From positions 2,790,001-2,854,000 of the forward strand of contig NZ_AP027764.1 of assembly GCF_036503815.1 (NCBI RefSeq): DNA of 64,000 nt, written 5' to 3'. Below, in pieces: positions 20,179 through 31,661 of this stretch. The notes beneath the pieces are model-generated. The model saw only the letters and a list, made by a program, of their open reading frames with translations. It was not told the origin of the DNA and did not search any database. A program made the translations under genes and the position numbers. Each line of letters begins with the position of its first letter. Position 1 is the stretch's first letter. The DNA is from Escherichia coli (GTDB lineage Bacteria > Pseudomonadota > Gammaproteobacteria > Enterobacterales > Enterobacteriaceae).

Positions 20179-20577
20179 ATGTCTACAACACATAACGTCC
20201 CTCAGGGCGATCTTGTTTTACGTACTTTAGCCATGCCCGCCGATACCAATGCCAATGGTGACATCTTTGGTGGTTGGTTAATGTCACAAATGGATATTGG
20301 CGGCGCTATTCTGGCGAAAGAAATTGCGCACGGTCGCGTAGTGACCGTGCGGGTTGAAGGAATGACTTTCTTACGACCGGTTGCGGTCGGCGATGTGGTG
20401 TGCTGCTATGCACGCTGTGTCCAGAAAGGGACGACATCGGTCAGCATTAATATTGAAGTGTGGGTGAAAAAAGTCGCGTCTGAACCCATCGGGCAACGCT
20501 ATAAAGCGACAGAAGCATTATTTAAGTATGTCGCGGTTGATCCTGAAGGAAAACCTCGCGCCTTACCTGTTGAGTAA
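20179..20577 (+). CDS. yciA: acyl-CoA thioesterase YciA
   Basis: A hotdog-fold thioesterase hydrolysing a broad range of acyl-CoAs. 132 residues. The catalytic helix region carries the ADTNANGDIFGGWLMSQMD signature near residues 19-37 (Asn/Asp of the hotdog active site). Cytosolic. No strong Shine-Dalgarno is visible ahead of the ATG. Confidence 0.95.
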   Translation: MSTTHNVPQGDLVLRTLAMPADTNANGDIFGGWLMSQMDIGGAILAKEIAHGRVVTVRVEGMTFLRPVAVGDVVCCYARCVQKGTTSVSINIEVWVKKVASEPIGQRYKATEALFKYVAVDPEGKPRALPVE

Positions 20578-20578
20578 T

Positions 20579-20610
20579 AGTCAAAAGCCTCCGGTCGGAG
20601 GCTTTTGACT
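20579..20610. terminator. bidirectional terminator shared by yciA and tonB
   Basis: A perfect 15-bp stem, AGTCAAAAGCCTCCG and CGGAGGCTTTTGACT, with a GT loop. The internal AAAA/TTTT runs let it end transcripts from both sides; it lies 6 bases beyond the tonB stop. Confidence 0.9.
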
Positions 20611-20616
20611 TTCTGC

Positions 20617-21336
20617 TTACTGGATTTCGGTGGTGCCGTTAATTTTAAACAGGATATTCACCACAATCCCACTGCCTGGCTTACCCGGCTCATAACGCCA
20701 TCTGCGCATCGCATTTTTCACCTCACGCTCAAACATGTTCGCAGGCTTGGCTGAGAGGATTTGCACGTTATCCACGCGACCATCCGGCGTGACATCAAAT
20801 TTAACTTTAACCTGCCCTTCAATGCGCAATGCCTGTGCTCGTGCCGGATACTGCGGCTGATTGCGACTTAATGCGCGTGGTCCTGAAGCCACACTTGTAA
20901 CCGGCTTGCTGGTTGCAGCCGTCGCCGTACTTGATGTCGGGCGCGCGGGTGCCGTATTTTCAAACGGTGATGCCGGACGCGACTCTACGGGTTTGACATC
21001 GCGTTTTGGCTGCTCCTGTACCTTTTTCACCGGCTTCGGTTTTGGCTTAGGTTTCGGCTTAGGCTTTTCAATGACCACCGGTGCTTCTTTTGGCGGTTCA
21101 GGGATCGGCTCAGGTTCCGGTTCTGGCTCTACCACCGGCTCCGGTGGCGGCTGAACGGCTTGTGGCGGTTCGAGATCCGCAGGCGCAACCATCGTGACAG
21201 AAATTGGCTGCGCAGGCGCAGGTAGTTCAATAACCTGATGTACCGAGGTATAGAGCAGACCCGCCACAACAGCACCATGAATGCAGACCGAAAGTAACGT
21301 CGGCCAGGGGAAGCGGCGAGGTAAATCAAGGGTCAT
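20617..21336 (-). CDS. tonB: TonB energy transducer
   Basis: Couples proton-motive force of ExbB-ExbD to outer-membrane transporters for siderophores and vitamin B12. 239 residues. An N-terminal membrane anchor (about 12-32) with the conserved His20 is followed by a Pro-rich spacer with Glu-Pro repeats (about 70-82) and Lys-Pro repeats (about 90-102), then the C-terminal TonB domain (about 150-239; [27 protein letters not shown]). The start at 21336 (MTLDLPRRF) follows the E. coli protein; ATGs farther upstream are less likely. Fur-controlled in E. coli. Confidence 0.97.
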   Translation of the reverse strand: MTLDLPRRFPWPTLLSVCIHGAVVAGLLYTSVHQVIELPAPAQPISVTMVAPADLEPPQAVQPPPEPVVEPEPEPEPIPEPPKEAPVVIEKPKPKPKPKPKPVKKVQEQPKRDVKPVESRPASPFENTAPARPTSSTATAATSKPVTSVASGPRALSRNQPQYPARAQALRIEGQVKVKFDVTPDGRVDNVQILSAKPANMFEREVKNAMRRWRYEPGKPGSGIVVNILFKINGTTEIQ

Positions 21337-21382
21337 TGAAGTCATAATCATTTCAGTAGAAAAACCAGGCCTCGATTTTAAA

Positions 21383-21397
21383 TGCAAATAGCAATCA
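21383..21397 (-). promoter_or_regulatory. possible Fur box of tonB
   Basis: On the minus strand the sequence TGATTGCTATTTGCA is a partial 7-1-7 match to the Fur site, 46 to 60 bases before the tonB start. Iron repression of tonB is established in E. coli; the exact site is my inference. Confidence 0.5.
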
Positions 21398-21559
21398 TAT
21401 TCAATAAGGCAAGACGATCAGGATCAGTGAAAATGTCATTTTTGGCGTAATTGACCTTACTTTATGCATGGTCTTAACAAAGACATCATCTTTCCGTTGC
21501 AGATCTTCGCCCTTTCAAATAACGTACTTTACAACTTTCCCGAACAAGGAGTTGTGCCC

Positions 21560-21856
21560 GTGTTGTATGTTATTTACGCTCAAGACAAAGCTGATAGCCT
21601 CGAAAAACGCCTTTCCGTTCGTCCGGCACATTTAGCACGTTTACAGTTACTGCATGATGAAGGTCGATTGTTGACCGCCGGTCCAATGCCAGCAGTAGAC
21701 AGTAACGATCCAGGGGCTGCGGGATTTACTGGCTCAACCGTTATTGCTGAATTTGAATCGCTGGAAGCAGCTCAGGCCTGGGCCGATGCTGACCCGTACG
21801 TAGCGGCAGGAGTCTATGAACACGTTTCAGTGAAACCATTTAAGAAAGTGTTCTGA
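21560..21856 (+). CDS. yciI: YciI-family protein
   Basis: A 98-residue ferredoxin-like-fold protein of the YCII family, with the conserved His in RPAHLARL and the Asp in [12 protein letters not shown]. The function in E. coli is not known. The start is GTG at 21560, supported by AAGGAG 8 bases upstream and by the family N-terminus (MLYVIYAQD); the longer frame to 21464 has no such support. Confidence 0.92.
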
Positions 21857-22156
21857 ATAGAGATTCAATATTTAAGGGCACGGTTTTAGCAACCGTGTTC
21901 TAGTTTGGCCTTTCCTTATAGGTCGGTCAGTGCATTCACCCCCACAAGCAGATAATAACTTTATCTGTATTTCTTTATATGATGTGAGCATATTCAGGAA
22001 AAATGCCCTTTCCTGACGCAGAGTTGCTCACTCAAAACCTTTGATTACTTCAGATAAAGTCATCTACTATTGTTTAACACATTCACGTGCTGCATGTATG
22101 TTCAGAAAATGTGCACGTTGAGATAATTAAACAAAATTGTGGTTACAGAGGTATCA
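21857..22156. other. yciI-kch intergenic region
   Basis: 300 bases without a gene. It contains the inverted repeat GCACGGTT/AACCGTGT (21878-21898), a weak terminator after yciI, and a hairpin TCAGGAAA/TTTCCTGA (21995-22017) without a T-run. The kch promoter should lie in the AT-rich part after 22020. Confidence 0.5.
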
Positions 22157-23410
22157 GTGAGTCACTGGACTACATTCAAACAAACAGCAACAAATTTATG
22201 GGTGACCCTACGGCACGACATTCTCGCGCTGGCCGTCTTTTTAAATGGATTGCTTATTTTTAAAACAATCTATGGTATGTCGGTCAATTTGCTTGATATT
22301 TTCCATATAAAAGCCTTTTCAGAGTTAGATCTCTCCTTGCTGGCAAATGCCCCACTCTTTATGCTCGGCGTCTTTCTTGTCCTGAACTCCATTGGCTTAC
22401 TGTTCCGGGCAAAGCTCGCATGGGCAATCAGTATCATTTTGTTGTTGATAGCGCTAATTTACACCCTGCATTTTTATCCCTGGCTGAAATTTAGTATTGG
22501 ATTTTGCATTTTTACGCTGGTGTTTTTGCTGATACTGCGCAAAGACTTCTCCCACAGTAGCGCCGCAGCCGGGACAATTTTCGCATTTATTAGTTTCACG
22601 ACGTTACTGTTTTACTCCACCTACGGTGCGCTTTATTTAAGCGAAGGTTTTAATCCGCGAATAGAAAGTTTGATGACCGCGTTCTATTTTTCGATAGAAA
22701 CCATGTCAACCGTCGGCTATGGCGATATTGTCCCTGTTTCTGAATCAGCACGATTATTCACTATTTCGGTCATTATTTCCGGCATTACCGTTTTTGCCAC
22801 CTCCATGACTTCAATTTTTGGTCCGCTTATCCGCGGGGGATTCAACAAACTTGTAAAAGGAAACAATCATACAATGCATCGTAAAGATCATTTTATTGTT
22901 TGCGGGCATTCGATTCTCGCCATCAATACGATTCTGCAACTGAATCAACGCGGACAAAATGTAACGGTTATCAGCAACTTGCCTGAAGATGATATCAAGC
23001 AACTTGAGCAACGCTTAGGTGATAACGCTGATGTTATCCCCGGTGACAGTAATGACAGTTCAGTATTAAAGAAAGCGGGAATCGATCGATGCCGGGCCAT
23101 TCTGGCGCTGAGTGATAACGATGCTGATAACGCGTTTGTTGTACTATCGGCAAAAGATATGAGCAGTGATGTCAAAACAGTTCTCGCCGTCAGTGATAGC
23201 AAAAACCTGAATAAGATTAAGATGGTACATCCGGATATCATTCTCTCGCCGCAACTGTTTGGCAGCGAAATTCTGGCGCGGGTCTTAAATGGTGAAGAGA
23301 TTAATAATGATATGCTCGTTTCAATGTTGTTGAACTCCGGTCATGGCATTTTCAGCGATAACGATGAACAAGAAACGAAAACTGACAGCAAAGAATCGGC
23401 GCAAAAATAG
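22157..23410 (+). CDS. kch: voltage-gated potassium channel Kch
   Basis: 417 residues. Six membrane segments, then the pore loop with selectivity filter TVGYGD near residue 185, then a cytosolic RCK/TrkA-N domain from about 240 (HFIVCGHSILA... with a Rossmann fold). GTG start at 22157 (VSHWTTFK); a longer in-frame GTG at 22139 is less likely from family length. Physiological role remains unclear; loss has little phenotype. Confidence 0.95.
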   Translation: MSHWTTFKQTATNLWVTLRHDILALAVFLNGLLIFKTIYGMSVNLLDIFHIKAFSELDLSLLANAPLFMLGVFLVLNSIGLLFRAKLAWAISIILLLIALIYTLHFYPWLKFSIGFCIFTLVFLLILRKDFSHSSAAAGTIFAFISFTTLLFYSTYGALYLSEGFNPRIESLMTAFYFSIETMSTVGYGDIVPVSESARLFTISVIISGITVFATSMTSIFGPLIRGGFNKLVKGNNHTMHRKDHFIVCGHSILAINTILQLNQRGQNVTVISNLPEDDIKQLEQRLGDNADVIPGDSNDSSVLKKAGIDRCRAILALSDNDADNAFVVLSAKDMSSDVKTVLAVSDSKNLNKIKMVHPDIILSPQLFGSEILARVLNGEEINNDMLVSMLLNSGHGIFSDNDEQETKTDSKESAQK

Positions 23411-23437
23411 AGTTTGAAGACGAAAGGGCAAACTTAT

Positions 23438-23458
23438 TGGGCACCGCAATGGTGCCCA
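23438..23458. terminator. hairpin between kch and yciY
   Basis: TGGGCACC-GCAAT-GGTGCCCA, an 8-bp stem with a 5-base loop. Flanks are AT-rich but the T-run is poor on both sides. It separates the convergent kch and yciY. Confidence 0.55.
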
Positions 23459-23464
23459 GAACAT

Positions 23465-23638
23465 TTAGATATTGTAGATCGCAAACAATAACGAGTTACG
23501 CTGTTTGTTTAGAATGCACTTCCTGATGCTGTGGATACGCATATTTCGGCGCGACTGCCCCTCAAGCCAACGCGATTTACGTCGGCTAGCCTGACGCTGC
23601 ATGCGCCAGCGCCCCACTTCCGTTCTACTCCGCTTCAT
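23465..23638 (-). CDS. yciY: small basic protein YciY
   Basis: A 57-residue, strongly basic protein (many Arg/Lys, MKRSRTEVGRWRMQRQ...). It is annotated in E. coli as yciY, function unknown. A longer in-frame start at 23749 would add a hydrophobic stretch (VSVGVGGIMTILLLH) and overlap the clsA promoter region; I keep the shorter start. It lies in the gap between kch and clsA on the opposite strand. Confidence 0.75.
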   Translation of the reverse strand: MKRSRTEVGRWRMQRQASRRKSRWLEGQSRRNMRIHSIRKCILNKQRNSLLFAIYNI

Positions 23639-23780
23639 GTTAACTACTCTATGCAATAACAGAATGGTCATTATACCCCCGACCCCGACGCTGACCAGTG
23701 CTTTTCCCGCGTTTTTATTTGCCAGATGAATCCATATGCGTAAACTCATAACAATGCGCTTTCAAAAGGATTTCTAATCT

Positions 23781-25605
<1,825 letters not shown>

Positions 25606-25626
25606 ATAATCGCTTTCGGCGTGAAA

Positions 25627-25650
25627 AAGGGCTGACAACTGTCAGCCCTT
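25627..25650. terminator. bidirectional terminator between yciU and oppF
   Basis: A perfect 10-bp stem, AAGGGCTGAC and GTCAGCCCTT, with the loop AACT. It is followed by ATTTTGTTT on the plus strand and by TTTTTCAC on the minus strand, so it serves both. Confidence 0.88.
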
Positions 25651-25657
25651 ATTTTGT

Positions 25658-26662
25658 TTAAAGCGGATCGACTTTCAGGCAAGACACGGCGTGTCTGAAA
25701 CTCCCCTCCAGCACAGGACGTGTTTTGGCACACTCTGGACCGGCTATCGGGCAACGGGTACGGAAAACACAACCGGAAGGCGGGTTGATCGGCGACGGTA
25801 ATTCCCCTTCCAGTAACTGGATAGTTTTGTTCTTCTCCAGATCCGGATCAGGTATGGGGACTGCCGACATCAATGCCCTGGTGTAAGGATGTAGCGGATT
25901 GTGGTAGACCTCATCATAGGTCCCCAGTTCTACCGCATGGCCGAGATACATCACCAGCACACGATCGGAAATGTGTTTTACCACGGCCAGGTCGTGAGCG
26001 ATAAAAATTAATGACAATCCCATCTCGCGTTGCAGCTGCTGGAGCAGGTTGACCACCTGCGCCTGAATTGACACGTCCAGCGCCGACACCGGCTCATCAC
26101 AGATAATCAGCTTCGGTTCAAGAATAAGAGCACGAGCAATCCCGATACGCTGGCACTGCCCACCAGAGAACTCATGCGGATAGCGGTTAATCAGGTTAGG
26201 CAATAACCCGACTTTCAGCATCATCGCCTTCACGCGCTCGCGAACTTCCTGGCGTGACATTTTCGGATGATAAGTACGCAGTGGTTCAGCGATGATCTCG
26301 CCGATGGTCATACGCGGGTTAAGCGATGCCAATGGATCCTGGAAAATCATCTGAATATCACTGCGAACGGCACGCCATTCATCGGGCTTCATGCCCAGCA
26401 ACTCTTTACCTAACCAGGCAACATGACCGTCGGTCGCTTTAACCAGGCCAATGATGGCGCGAGCAAAGGTGGACTTACCGCATCCCGACTCCCCTACCAC
26501 ACCTAATGTTTCCCCTTCATACAGGCGAAGAGTTACACCATCTACGGCTTTGAGCGTTTTCGGCGGTTGCCAGAACCACTGTTTGCCATCTTTGATTTCA
26601 AAGTGCACTTTCAGATCGGCGATTTCGAGGAGGACTTTTCTTCCTTCGGTTACAGCATTCAT
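25658..26662 (-). CDS. oppF: oligopeptide ABC transporter ATP-binding protein OppF
   Basis: 334 residues. Walker A GESGCGKST near 59-67, Q-loop, ABC signature FSGGQCQRIG, Walker B LIICDEPVSALD, His-loop IAHDLAVV, and a C-terminal Cys-rich oligopeptide-transporter extension (GCVFRTRCP...C). Pairs with OppD to power OppBC. Its start overlaps the oppD stop by four bases. Confidence 0.97.
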   Translation of the reverse strand: MNAVTEGRKVLLEIADLKVHFEIKDGKQWFWQPPKTLKAVDGVTLRLYEGETLGVVGESGCGKSTFARAIIGLVKATDGHVAWLGKELLGMKPDEWRAVRSDIQMIFQDPLASLNPRMTIGEIIAEPLRTYHPKMSRQEVRERVKAMMLKVGLLPNLINRYPHEFSGGQCQRIGIARALILEPKLIICDEPVSALDVSIQAQVVNLLQQLQREMGLSLIFIAHDLAVVKHISDRVLVMYLGHAVELGTYDEVYHNPLHPYTRALMSAVPIPDPDLEKNKTIQLLEGELPSPINPPSGCVFRTRCPIAGPECAKTRPVLEGSFRHAVSCLKVDPL

Positions 26663-27672
26663 AACAGTTCCTCCACCGGTTTAAAGCAAGCACGCAGACG
26701 GCCAGGCGTAAACTCTTCCAGCGGCGGTGCGCTACTACAAATTTCCATCGCATGCGGACAACGTGGCTGGAACGGGCAACCTTTCGGTAATCGCAACAGG
26801 TTTGGCGGATTACCCGGGATAGTCAACATTGTTTCACCTTCCGCATCGAGACGCGGCACCGCGTTGAGTAAACCGATAGAATAAGGATGAACGGGTTGAT
26901 AAAAGACATCGCGCGCGTTGCCATATTCCATCGTGCGCCCGGCGTACATTACCAGCACTTTGTCGCAGATCCCTGCCACCACGCCAAGATCGTGGGTGAT
27001 CATAATGATGGCGGTATTAAATTCCCGCTTCAGTTCATTCAATAGCGTCATGATCTGCGCCTGTACGGTGACGTCCAGCGCAGTAGTGGGTTCATCAGCA
27101 ATCAGTAGCTTAGGTCGACATAGCAATGCCATCGCAATCATGACTCGCTGACGCATGCCACCAGAAAATTCATGCGGGTACATTTTCATGCGTTTACGTG
27201 CTTCCGGCATTTTTACCGCATCGAGCATCCGCACCGACTCTTCAAACGCTTCGGCCTTGCCCATGCCTTTATGCAGCATCAGCACTTCCATCAACTGCTC
27301 ACCGACGCGCATATAGGGATTCAACGAAGTCATCGGATCCTGAAAAATCATTGAGATTTGTTCAGCACGCAGTTTATTGAGTTCACGCTCTGGCAAATTG
27401 AGGATTTCACGCCCATTGAAGGTTGCCGATCCGCCAATACGCCCATTGGCAGCCAGCAGGCCCATCAACGCAAATGCAGTTTGCGATTTACCCGAACCAG
27501 ACTCACCGACAATGCCCAGCGTTTCCCCGGCACGTAGAGAAAAATTCAAATCATTGACCGCCGTGACGTCGCCATCCGGGGTACTAAAGGTGACACGCAA
27601 ATCTTTCACGTTCAGCAGTGCGTCAGCCTGTTGTTGTGCGAGCGGCACAGTTGCAGTTTCAATTACGCTCAT
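26659..27672 (-). CDS. oppD: oligopeptide ABC transporter ATP-binding protein OppD
   Basis: 337 residues. Walker A GESGSGKSQT, signature FSGGMRQRVM, Walker B LLIADEPTTALD, His-loop ITHDLGVV, and the C-terminal cluster GCPFQPRCPHAMEIC typical of Opp/Dpp ATPases, which binds an iron-sulfur cluster in some relatives. Partner of OppF; 11 bases after oppC. Confidence 0.97.
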   Translation of the reverse strand: MSVIETATVPLAQQQADALLNVKDLRVTFSTPDGDVTAVNDLNFSLRAGETLGIVGESGSGKSQTAFALMGLLAANGRIGGSATFNGREILNLPERELNKLRAEQISMIFQDPMTSLNPYMRVGEQLMEVLMLHKGMGKAEAFEESVRMLDAVKMPEARKRMKMYPHEFSGGMRQRVMIAMALLCRPKLLIADEPTTALDVTVQAQIMTLLNELKREFNTAIIMITHDLGVVAGICDKVLVMYAGRTMEYGNARDVFYQPVHPYSIGLLNAVPRLDAEGETMLTIPGNPPNLLRLPKGCPFQPRCPHAMEICSSAPPLEEFTPGRLRACFKPVEELL

Positions 27673-27683
27673 GGCTGCACTCC

Positions 27684-28592
27684 TTAACGATCTTTCGGGT
27701 CGAGGGCATCACGCAAGCCATCGCCGATAAAGTTGAAACAAAATAGCGTCACCACGAGGAATCCCGCTGGGAACAACAGTAACCATGGAGAGACTTCCAT
27801 CGAGTTCGCGCCATCACTCAGCAATGCGCCCCAGCTGCTTAACGGCTCTTGCGTCCCCAACCCCAGGAAGCTAAGGAAAGATTCAAAGAGGATCATGCTG
27901 GGCACCAGTAGCGATGCGTAGACCACCACCACACCGAGTACGTTCGGTACAATGTGGCGAATAACAATGCCCGGCGTCGATACACCGCCAACTTGTGCCG
28001 CCTCAATAAACTCTTTACGCTTCAGACTCAGGGTTTGCCCACGCACAATACGAGCCATATCCAGCCAGGAAACCATGCCAATCGCCACGAAAATCAGCAG
28101 GATGTTTTGACCGAAAAAGGTCACCAGCAAAATGACGAAGAACATGAATGGGAAGGAGTTGAGGATTTCCAGCAGACGCATCATTACCGAATCCACTTTA
28201 CCGCCCAGATAACCGGAAAGCGAACCATAAAGTGTCCCCACGACCACTGCCACCAGTGCCGCAGCAACACCGACCATGAGTGAGATACGCCCGCCAATCG
28301 CAACACGCACAAGCAGGTCGCGACCGGATGAGTCAGTACCAAAGTAGTGACCGGACTCCATATCTGGGGCGCTGGACATCATCGCCCAGTCAGTATCGTC
28401 ATAGGCAAACTGCGAAAGCATCGGTGCCAGGATTACAAATAACGCGATTAGCACCAGCACTATCAGACTGGCAACCGCCGCACGGTTATGCATAAAACGT
28501 CGACGTGCGTCCTGCCACAAGCTGCGCCCTTCGACCTCCAGCTTTTCACTGAAATTTTCCAGCGTCTCGCTGTTTTTCTTACTTAACATCAT
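27684..28592 (-). CDS. oppC: oligopeptide transporter permease OppC
   Basis: 302 residues, inner-membrane permease. A cytosolic N-terminus (about 1-40), one membrane segment, a periplasmic loop with the HYFGTDSSGRDLL motif, then five segments of the ABC permease fold with the EAA loop (EFIEAAQVGGVS) that contacts the ATPases. Forms a dimer with OppB. Confidence 0.97.
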   Translation of the reverse strand: MMLSKKNSETLENFSEKLEVEGRSLWQDARRRFMHNRAAVASLIVLVLIALFVILAPMLSQFAYDDTDWAMMSSAPDMESGHYFGTDSSGRDLLVRVAIGGRISLMVGVAAALVAVVVGTLYGSLSGYLGGKVDSVMMRLLEILNSFPFMFFVILLVTFFGQNILLIFVAIGMVSWLDMARIVRGQTLSLKRKEFIEAAQVGGVSTPGIVIRHIVPNVLGVVVVYASLLVPSMILFESFLSFLGLGTQEPLSSWGALLSDGANSMEVSPWLLLFPAGFLVVTLFCFNFIGDGLRDALDPKDR

Positions 28593-28606
28593 CGCGAGCT
28601 CCAGTA

Positions 28607-29527
28607 TCAGTAACGGATTTTCGGGTCGATAACCGCATATAGCACATCGACAATGGCATTAAACAAAATGGTTAACGCGCCAACCAGAATGGTCAGACTT
28701 AACACTAAGGAATAGTCACGATTCAATGCGCCATTAACGAACAATTGCCCAATCCCCGGTAAACCATAAATGGTTTCGATGACCATAGAACCGGTAATAA
28801 TGCCGACAAATGCAGGGCCCATATAGGAGAGCACGGGTAACAGAGCAGGTTTTAATGCGTGGCGTAAAATGATCCGCCGCATAGGTAACCCTTTCGCCCG
28901 GGCAGTACGAATAAAGTTGGAGTGTAATACTTCAATCATAGAGCCACGGGTAATACGCGCAATACTGGCGATATAGGCGAGTGACAACGCCACCATTGGC
29001 AGTATCATGAATTTAAGCGCACCACCATTCCAGCCACCGCCCGGCAGCCAATGCAAAATGATCGCAAATATCATGACTAATAATGGCGCAACCACAAAAC
29101 TGGGGATAACAACCCCGGTCATTGCCAGCCCCATCACGGTATAGTCCCATTTGGTGTTTTGTTTTAATGCAGCAATAACGCCAGCACTAACACCCAGTAC
29201 TACCGCAAGGAAAAATGCAGCGGCTCCCAGTTTTGCTGAAACCGGAAAGCTGGAGGCTACCAGGTCATTGACCGAATAATCTTTATATTTAAAAGACGGA
29301 CCGAAATCGCCATGCGCCAGTTGTTTCAGGTAGCTGAAATACTGTGTCATGATCGGATCATTAAGATGATATTTCGCTTCGATATTGGCCATCACTTCTG
29401 GCGGTAAAGTACGTTCGCCGGTAAAAGGGCTTCCTGGCGCGAGGCGCATCATGAAGAACGAAATAGTAATAAGAATAAATAGCGTCGGAATCGCTTCCAG
29501 ACAGCGACGTAGAATAAATTTTAACAT
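28607..29527 (-). CDS. oppB: oligopeptide transporter permease OppB
   Basis: 306 residues, inner-membrane permease with about six segments. Its EAA-type coupling loop is FIRTARAKGLPMRR. The N-terminus MLKFILRRCLEAIPTLF is typical of the DppB/OppB family. Follows oppA by about 85 bases that hold a stable hairpin; the remaining opp genes follow closely. Confidence 0.97.
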   Translation of the reverse strand: MLKFILRRCLEAIPTLFILITISFFMMRLAPGSPFTGERTLPPEVMANIEAKYHLNDPIMTQYFSYLKQLAHGDFGPSFKYKDYSVNDLVASSFPVSAKLGAAAFFLAVVLGVSAGVIAALKQNTKWDYTVMGLAMTGVVIPSFVVAPLLVMIFAIILHWLPGGGWNGGALKFMILPMVALSLAYIASIARITRGSMIEVLHSNFIRTARAKGLPMRRIILRHALKPALLPVLSYMGPAFVGIITGSMVIETIYGLPGIGQLFVNGALNRDYSLVLSLTILVGALTILFNAIVDVLYAVIDPKIRY

Positions 29528-29578
29528 TGCCCTACCTTCTGGCCTGTGCCTTCTGTAATGCGATAAAAATCAGACACC

Positions 29579-29603
29579 GTGGAGCAGGACACTCCTGCCC
29601 CAC
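29579..29603 (-). terminator. oppA-oppB intercistronic hairpin
   Basis: GTGGAGCAGGA and TCCTGCCCCAC form an 11-bp stem (one G-T pair) with a 3-base loop. It has no T-run, so it more likely protects the abundant oppA mRNA 3' end or partly attenuates oppBCDF than stops all transcription. Confidence 0.6.
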
Positions 29604-29612
29604 GTATTGCCA

Positions 29613-31244
29613 TTAGTGCTTCACAATGTACATATTCCGCGTGTAGGTATTATCCAGCGGATCTTTGCCGGTATAGCCACCAACCCACGGTTTCACCAGA
29701 CGCGCATTCACGTAGTAATAAACAGGAACAATGGCCGAATCCTTATCCAGCTGTTGTTCTGCTTTAGTGTACAGAGCTGTGCGCTGCGCCTCGTCAGTCG
29801 CTTTCAGCGTTTCCGCCATAATGCTGTCAAAGGCCGGGCTCTTATAATGCGCGGTATTCATCGAGCTGTTCGACAGCATGGTGTTCAGGAAGGAAGTTGG
29901 TTCGTTGTAGTCTGCACACCAGCCTGCACGGGCCACATCAAAAGTGCCCTGGTGACGGGTGTCGAGGAACGTTTTCCACTCCTGGTTAACCAGTTTGACG
30001 TTTACACCAATGTTTTTCTTCCACAATGAAGAGGCAGCAATCGCCAGCTTTTTATGCAGATCGGAGGTGTTATACAACAGGTTGATGGTCAACGGTTTGT
30101 CTGCGGTATAACCCGCTTCAGCCAGCAGTTTTTTCGCTTCTTCGTTACGTTTTTCCTGGCTCCAGCCAAACCATTCCGGCTGAGTCAATTTTGCGCCATC
30201 AGTATACGGTGGAGTGTAACCATAGGCGGGCATGTCGCCCTGCGCTTTCACTTTATTAACAATGATATCGCGGTCCATACCCAGTTTCAGTGCGGTACGC
30301 ACACGTACATCGTTGAATGGCGGTTTCTGGTTGTTAATTTCGTAATAATAAGTGCACAGGTACGGATCAACGTGAACTTCGTCCGGGATCTCTTTTTTCA
30401 GCTTCTGGAACAATTCGATCGGCATGTTGTTATAAGTCATGTCGATTTCACCACTACGGTAGCGGTTGACATCGGTAACTTCAGAAGCAATAGGCAAATA
30501 GGTTACCTGGTTAATAACGGTTTTCGCGTTGTTCCAGTAGGTTGGGCTGCGTTCAAGAACGATTCGTTCGTTTACGACCCAATCTTTTAAGGTATAGGCA
30601 CCGTTGGTGATGATATTACCAGGCTGGGTCCATTTTTCGCCGAATTTCTCGATAGCGGCTTTTGGCACCGGTGAAGTTGATGGGTGAACAAGTAATTTAT
30701 AGAAGTACGGAACAGGTTCACTTAAGGTGACTTCTAATGTGTGATCATCAATAGCTTTCACGCCGAGATCGGTAATCGGTTTTTTCCCTTCAAGAATTTC
30801 ATCAATACCGGCGATATGCCCATATTGCAGATAACTGGCATACGGAGAAGCGGTGTTTGGATCAACAGAACGTTGCCAGCTATACACAAAGTCTTGTGCT
30901 GTGACTGGTGTGCCATCAGACCATTTCGCATCTTTACGCAAATGGAAGGTCCAGACTTTCGCGTCTTTATTATCCCAGGATTCAGCGACGCCAGGTGCCG
31001 GATGACCGTCAAGATCGCTGACCAGTAAGCCTTCAAACAGGTCTCGGCTGATATTAGACTCCGGAACACCTTCAATTTTATGCGGATCTAATGACTGAAC
31101 TTCTGAACCATTGTTACGTACCAGCGTTTGTTTTTCCGCCAGTGTGACGCCTGCGGGTACATCAGCTGCCAGCGCGACATTCCCTGCCATAAGCGCAGCC
31201 AGAACGCCAGCTGCTACTAAACTTCTCTTGGTGATGTTGGTCAT
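29613..31244 (-). CDS. oppA: periplasmic oligopeptide-binding protein
   Basis: 543-residue precursor that captures peptides of two to five residues with little sequence preference. The signal peptide (1-26) ends ALA before ADVPAG. It is a cluster C solute-binding protein (YNNMPIELF, EWFGWSQEKRNEEAKK, WCADYNEPTSFL). The start at 31244 places the basic N-terminus of the signal correctly; the frame extends 24 codons upstream without sense. In E. coli translation is repressed by the GcvB small RNA and transcription responds to Lrp; this is not demonstrated here. Confidence 0.97.
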   Translation of the reverse strand: MTNITKRSLVAAGVLAALMAGNVALAADVPAGVTLAEKQTLVRNNGSEVQSLDPHKIEGVPESNISRDLFEGLLVSDLDGHPAPGVAESWDNKDAKVWTFHLRKDAKWSDGTPVTAQDFVYSWQRSVDPNTASPYASYLQYGHIAGIDEILEGKKPITDLGVKAIDDHTLEVTLSEPVPYFYKLLVHPSTSPVPKAAIEKFGEKWTQPGNIITNGAYTLKDWVVNERIVLERSPTYWNNAKTVINQVTYLPIASEVTDVNRYRSGEIDMTYNNMPIELFQKLKKEIPDEVHVDPYLCTYYYEINNQKPPFNDVRVRTALKLGMDRDIIVNKVKAQGDMPAYGYTPPYTDGAKLTQPEWFGWSQEKRNEEAKKLLAEAGYTADKPLTINLLYNTSDLHKKLAIAASSLWKKNIGVNVKLVNQEWKTFLDTRHQGTFDVARAGWCADYNEPTSFLNTMLSNSSMNTAHYKSPAFDSIMAETLKATDEAQRTALYTKAEQQLDKDSAIVPVYYYVNARLVKPWVGGYTGKDPLDNTYTRNMYIVKH

Positions 31245-31661
31245 TGTTTTTTGGACTCCCTCATTATAATTACTGGTATTAACCAGCATGTGTAATCCCG
31301 GATTGGGACCCTGCACAGGCTCGGAGACTTTCTGCTGTCAGGTTACTTTATCGTTACGGATTGCTATCACCGACTTTATTTATTCTGGTGATTCAGACGA
31401 TCACCTTATGTCGATTCGTACTGTGTCTCCCCTGTCGAGACACATTATTCTTTTGCGACGCTCTTTAATTGTTAATTATTCTCATTACCAATAAAAATCG
31501 CCTGGCGGTTGGTCGGAAAGTACCAAATGCGCTTCTTACTCGCCAATACATTTTGCAAAATTGTTAAGCAATTCTCTTTTATTGACAATGTCAGAATCTA
31601 CAGCGCGCGTCCATGATTTAACAAACATCTTTCAATTCAATCAAATAGAGAACTGTTAAGC

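Noticed and set aside
29613..31316. 567-residue version of OppA
   Set aside because: The extra 24 residues precede a perfect signal peptide and have no function; the start at 31244 gives the normal precursor.
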